Positions 60,377 to 64,000 of a stretch of 64,000 nt of DNA are shown piece after piece. Positions within the stretch are counted from its first letter, which is position 1; each line of letters begins with the position of its first letter. The notes beneath the pieces are model-generated. The model was not told the origin of the DNA and searched no databases. It saw nothing but the letters and a program-made list of their open reading frames with translations. Origin of the DNA: UBA7332 sp051657165. Its GTDB lineage: Bacteria; Bacteroidota; Bacteroidia; Bacteroidales; UBA7332. The stretch is taken from contig JBOFKD010000243.1 of assembly GCA_051657165.1 (NCBI GenBank), forward strand, positions 3,566-67,565. The letters are read 5' to 3'. The position numbers were made by a program, and so were the translations under genes.

Positions 60377-63337
60377 ATGCAAAACAAAGGATTTGTAAGA
60401 GTTTTTGCAGTGCTTCTGACTCTTGTCTGTATTTTCTATTTATCGTTCACGATTGTAGCAAATAAATACATGACTGAGGCGGAAAGTTCTGCAGGAGGAG
60501 ACCGGGTGAAGCTAAGTTACTACTTGGATTCGCTTTCCACTGAGAAGGTGTGGTTAGGCTACACATTCAAAGAGGTTCGTGAAATGGAGATTAACCTGGG
60601 TCTGGACCTTAAAGGAGGGATGAATGTAATCCTTGAGCTTAATGTCGGAGACGTATTGAAATCTCTTTCAGGTAATAACAACGACGAAAACTTCAACAAA
60701 GCTCTTGCTGCTGCAAACGCAAGAAGTGCAAAAGGAGAAAAAGATTATATGAATCTTTTTGCAGAAGAATACAACAAAGTTAGCCCTAACGGGAACCTTG
60801 CTTCTATCTTCGGTACATTTGAATTGAAGGATAAAATCAATGCTAATTCAACAAACGAACAAGTTCTTTCTGTACTTAAAGGCGAACTTGAAAGTGCGAT
60901 AAGTAACTCATTCAACGTACTACGTACTCGTATTGACCGTTTTGGAGTAGTATCTCCAAATATCCAGAGAATGGAACAAGCAGGTCGTATTTCTGTTGAA
61001 CTACCGGGTATTAAAGAACCGGAGCGTGTTCGCAAACTTCTTCAGGGTAGTGCAAATCTTGAGTTCTGGGAAACTTATGAGAATGCAGAAATTTATCCTG
61101 CTCTGGCTGCGGCTAATGCTGCTTTAGCTCAGGCATCTTCTAACGATACAACTACAGTTGAAGTTATCGAAGAAACTGCGGCTACAGAAACTACTTCTGC
61201 TGCTGACTCAATCCTTAACAAGGTTACAAACGCTAATGATAAAGCTAAATTAGCTGCTGACGAAGCTGCTTTCAAAAAAGCAAATCCTTTATTTGCTCTT
61301 TTAAGCCCAAGCTCATACCAGGGTCGTTTGGCTCCGGGACCGGTTGTTGGTATTGCTCATTACAGAGATACTGCTGAGATTAACAATATCTTAAGCTCTA
61401 AAGTTGTAAAAGACTTACTTCCACGTAACACCAGACTAGACTGGACAGTTAAAGCTGTTGACGAAAAAAATCAATATTATCAGCTTGTTGCTTTAAAAGC
61501 TTCAAACCGTAATGGAGAACCTGCACTAGGTGGTGATGTTATCACTGACGCAAATGCAGATTTCAGCCAGCAAGGTGGCGGACAAGAGGTTTCTATGTCT
61601 ATGAACCAGGAAGGTGCAAAACAATGGGCTCGTATTACCCGCGAAAACAAAGGTAAATCTGTAGCTATCGTTTTGGATAACTATGTATACTCTTTCCCTC
61701 GTGTTAATGATGAAATTCCTAACGGTAGATCTTCTATCTCAGGAAACTTCACTCCAGAAGAGGCAAAAGACTTAGCAAACGTATTGAAATCAGGTAAAAT
61801 GCCTGCTTCAGTGAAGATTATTCAGGAAGAAGTTGTTGGTCCTTCTCTAGGTAAAGAAGCGATCAATGCAGGAGCTCTTTCATTCGTGATTGCTCTTATC
61901 CTTCTTATGATTTATATGATGGCTGTTTACGGTGTAGTTCCGGGTATCATCGCTAACTTAGGACTTGTATTTAACATGTTCTTTACAATGGGTATCCTGG
62001 CGTCATTCCAGGCAGTTCTTACGCTGTCGGGTATTGCCGGTCTGGTTCTTTCGTTAGGGGTAGCAGTCGATGCAAACGTATTGATCTACGAACGTGCGAA
62101 AGAAGAACTAAGAGGTGGTAAAAACTTAAAGAAAGCAGTTGAAGATGGTTATAACAATGCATTCTCTGCAATCTTTGATGCCAACCTGACTTCAATCATT
62201 ACTGCCATCATCCTGTTCATGTTCGGTACTGGTCCTATTAAAGGATTTGCAACAACATTGATTATCGGTCTTGTTGTTTCATTCTTTACTTCAGTATTCC
62301 TTACTCGTCTTGTTTACGAAAAAGGTCTGGCTAAAGGATGGTTCAAAAACCTTACATTCACGACTTCAATCAGCAAAAACCTACTTGTTAATCCTAAAGT
62401 TGACTGGGTTGGTTTACGCAAAAAAGGATATATCATCTCAACAGTTGTAATCGGTCTGTTCCTTGTTTCATTCTTCGTCAGAGGTCTTAACATGGGTATT
62501 GATTTCACTGGTGGACGTAACTACATCGTACGTTTTGAGAATCCGGTTAATCCTCAGGAAGTAGCGAAAGACCTGAGCCCTGAATTCCCGGGAGCAGCTC
62601 TTAACGTAATTACAATCGGTGATGATCACCAGGTTCGTATTACAACAAACTACAAAATCGAGGATGAGTCTCCACTTGTGGATGATGAAATTACTGAGAA
62701 ATTGTACAAAGGATTGAAACCTTTACTAACTGAAGGTACGGATCTTCAAGGATTTAATGACAATTACATCCTGAGTATCCAGAAAGTAGGTCCTGCTATT
62801 GCGAAAGATATTACAACCGGAGCAATCTGGGCTGTATTATTCTCAATGATCGGTATGGGTCTTTATATCTTTATCCGATTCCGGGATTTATCATTCTCTG
62901 TAGGTACAATTGCTTCGGCACTTCACGATACATTAATCATCGTTGGTGTTTATTCATTGGCTCATGGCTTCTTACCTTTCTCTATGGAGGTAGACCAGTC
63001 GTTTATCGCTGCGGTACTTACCGTTATCGGTTACTCGGTTAATGACACGGTGGTTATCTTTGACCGTATCCGTGAGATCATTGGTTTACATCCGAATGTA
63101 GATCGTAAAACTCTGATCAACGATGCCTTGAATACAACACTAGCTCGTACTATCAGTACTTCTTTAAGTACATTCGTAGTACTTCTGTGTATGTTCCTTT
63201 TAGGTGGAGATATCATCAGAAGCTTCTGTTTCGCTCTTATCATCGGTATCATCACCGGTACATATTCAACGTTGTTCATAGCAGTTCCGATTGCTTATGA
63301 GCTACAAACTAAGAAAGCGAAAAAAGAAAACGCCTAA
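60377..63337 (+). CDS. secDF: Fused protein-export translocase subunit SecDF
   Basis: A 986-residue fusion, as is usual in Bacteroidota. The SecD part covers residues about 1-640: TM1, GLDLKGGMNVILEL, periplasmic P1 domain, DANVLIYERAKEEL. The SecF part covers about 690-980: GIDFTGGRNYIVRFE, TVVIFDRIREI. An Ala/Thr-rich insertion at about 240-310 lies within P1. SecDF uses the proton gradient to pull exported proteins through SecYEG. Codon use is strongly biased, as for a highly expressed gene. Confidence 0.96.
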   Translation: MQNKGFVRVFAVLLTLVCIFYLSFTIVANKYMTEAESSAGGDRVKLSYYLDSLSTEKVWLGYTFKEVREMEINLGLDLKGGMNVILELNVGDVLKSLSGNNNDENFNKALAAANARSAKGEKDYMNLFAEEYNKVSPNGNLASIFGTFELKDKINANSTNEQVLSVLKGELESAISNSFNVLRTRIDRFGVVSPNIQRMEQAGRISVELPGIKEPERVRKLLQGSANLEFWETYENAEIYPALAAANAALAQASSNDTTTVEVIEETAATETTSAADSILNKVTNANDKAKLAADEAAFKKANPLFALLSPSSYQGRLAPGPVVGIAHYRDTAEINNILSSKVVKDLLPRNTRLDWTVKAVDEKNQYYQLVALKASNRNGEPALGGDVITDANADFSQQGGGQEVSMSMNQEGAKQWARITRENKGKSVAIVLDNYVYSFPRVNDEIPNGRSSISGNFTPEEAKDLANVLKSGKMPASVKIIQEEVVGPSLGKEAINAGALSFVIALILLMIYMMAVYGVVPGIIANLGLVFNMFFTMGILASFQAVLTLSGIAGLVLSLGVAVDANVLIYERAKEELRGGKNLKKAVEDGYNNAFSAIFDANLTSIITAIILFMFGTGPIKGFATTLIIGLVVSFFTSVFLTRLVYEKGLAKGWFKNLTFTTSISKNLLVNPKVDWVGLRKKGYIISTVVIGLFLVSFFVRGLNMGIDFTGGRNYIVRFENPVNPQEVAKDLSPEFPGAALNVITIGDDHQVRITTNYKIEDESPLVDDEITEKLYKGLKPLLTEGTDLQGFNDNYILSIQKVGPAIAKDITTGAIWAVLFSMIGMGLYIFIRFRDLSFSVGTIASALHDTLIIVGVYSLAHGFLPFSMEVDQSFIAAVLTVIGYSVNDTVVIFDRIREIIGLHPNVDRKTLINDALNTTLARTISTSLSTFVVLLCMFLLGGDIIRSFCFALIIGIITGTYSTLFIAVPIAYELQTKKAKKENA

Positions 63338-63366
63338 TCTATATTTTGTACTATACTATCATTTCA

Positions 63367-63405
63367 GTAAGGAGTAGTCATTTATGGCTACTCCTTACTT
63401 TTTTT
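63367..63405 (+). terminator. Terminator after secDF
   Basis: GTAAGGAGTAG pairs with CTACTCCTTAC around TCATTTATGG, followed by seven Ts. Confidence 0.92.
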
Positions 63406-63490
63406 ATATGCATACGCACCGGCTCTCCGGATCAACTGGGAAACAAAGCTGCAACAGACTATGACGCGGTGCGAAAAGAATCAGATAAGA

Positions 63491-63545
63491 AAGCGGAATT
63501 GTTTTAAGCGGATAGGTTGATCCGTAAAAACAATTCCGCTTTTTG
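63491..63545. terminator. Second terminator-like hairpin downstream of secDF
   Basis: AAGCGGAATTGTTTT pairs with AAAACAATTCCGCTT across an inner hairpin (GCGGAT/ATCCGT), with a T run on the plus-strand side. It may terminate transcripts from either side. Nothing else was recognised between 63338 and 63655. Confidence 0.65.
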
Positions 63546-63655
63546 TTTATGGCCGGCAGGAGATACGTATAATACCGGGAAATCAGACTGCAAATAAGTT
63601 GAGAGATATGCACGATTAATGGATCTGCGGATAAATCCGGTTGGTATGAAAGCTG

Positions 63656-63992
63656 CACAAACAACCACCTTCGGGGTTGTGGAGAGGGAGGGTGATCACT
63701 TTCCGGGGGTAGAAACAATCAAACTCCTGCGGAGGATTGTTTCAACCTCCGGTTACAGACAAATTATCCTTTCAGGATAAAAAATAAGACTCCTTGTTTC
63801 TATTTCTTCTATGTATAGGATCAGTGCGACAACATGTAGATGCGATTCTCATTGCTATTTATCCCGTTCTTTTACGCCGAAGGTGTAATTTGTCTGTAAC
63901 CGCGTTTTGAATCCTGAATCGGAACGGATGAAGGATTCAAAGCGTGGCTCATTGCCAGCCTGGCACCACAACCCCGAAGGTGGTTGTTTGTG
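63656..63992 (+). repeat. Structured palindromic repeat element, full copy 2 (about 337 bases)
   Basis: Same element as at 35811-36144. The left end is CACAAACAACCACCTTCGGG and the right end CCCCGAAGGTGGTTGTTTGT plus G. The inner stems are AGAAACAATC/GATTGTTTC, TTATCCT-TTC-AGGATAA, GGTTACAGACAAAT with ATTTGTCTGTAACC, and GTTTTGAATCC/GGATTCAAAGC. Each stem differs from copy 1 mainly by paired (compensatory) changes. It lies downstream of secDF, and further copies may continue beyond the window. Confidence 0.82.
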
Positions 63993-64000
63993 AAGTGACT

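Overview
The window is about 64 kb of chromosome from a member of the Bacteroidota, very probably order Bacteroidales. Signs of this are a SusC/SusD pair, BACON and leucine-rich-repeat lipoproteins, promoters of the TTG-N19-TAnnTTTG type, an almost complete lack of Shine-Dalgarno sequences, a fused SecDF, and the order argR-acyltransferase-argG-argC-argD. The family (Dysgonomonadaceae, Tannerellaceae or Porphyromonadaceae) cannot be fixed from sequence alone. No phage, plasmid, insertion sequence, rRNA or CRISPR array was seen.

Layout. 1-2.99 kb: a cobalamin riboswitch before a secreted BtuG-like beta-propeller protein. 3-4.09 kb: non-coding repeats. 4.09-6.81 kb: an exported short-chain dehydrogenase and an outer-membrane barrel with a POTRA-like N-terminus. 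6.95-21.1 kb (minus): a seven-gene envelope locus, SusC, SusD, a DUF4843/DUF4984-like lipoprotein, a BACON lipoprotein and three LRR lipoproteins, plus a trailing lipoprotein after a terminator. 22.1-34.2 kb (minus): an eight-gene operon for amino-sugar glycans (peptidoglycan-like): NamZ/GH171 muramidase, sodium symporter (MurT-like), GH20 hexosaminidase, serine beta-lactamase-fold hydrolase, GHL10 (DigH-like) glycosidase, phosphoesterase-PQQ propeller, GH9, and NodB deacetylase. 34.65 kb: initiator tRNA. 34.9-36.3 kb: dense intergenic repeats. 36.4-38.9 kb: a META lipoprotein and a PgpH-type HD phosphodiesterase. 39.3-44.8 kb: argR, a GNAT, argG, argC, argD, then proC. 45.2-46.9 kb: KDG kinase and KDPG aldolase. 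47.3-52.3 kb (minus): a POT transporter, a pRiA4b-type protein, a PepSY-like protein and a two-component system. 52.6-55.1 kb: sucC, sucD, DUF302. 55.3-60.2 kb: two rhomboids, a membrane-anchored EEP hydrolase, an M3 peptidase. 60.4-63.3 kb: secDF. The last 350 bases hold a second full copy of a structured repeat.

How the genes work together. The two minus-strand operons each have a Bacteroidota promoter and are separated by a strong terminator at 22.0 kb. The upstream operon can be read as a periplasmic route: endo-cleavage of denuded glycan (GHL10), exo-removal of MurNAc (GH171) and GlcNAc (GH20), N-deacetylation (NodB) with possible GlcN release (GH9), and uptake of a sugar by the symporter. 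The downstream SusCD/LRR locus would supply the outer-membrane step.

Most notable points: (1) a roughly 335-base nested-palindrome element in two full copies and two fragments, whose hairpins change in a compensatory way between copies; (2) a GH9/deacetylase junction with ten As that forms the A AAA AAG slippery heptamer directly before the GH9 stop, and a deacetylase with no signal peptide; (3) intergenic mosaics of short words shared between three distant loci, one pair in inverted orientation.
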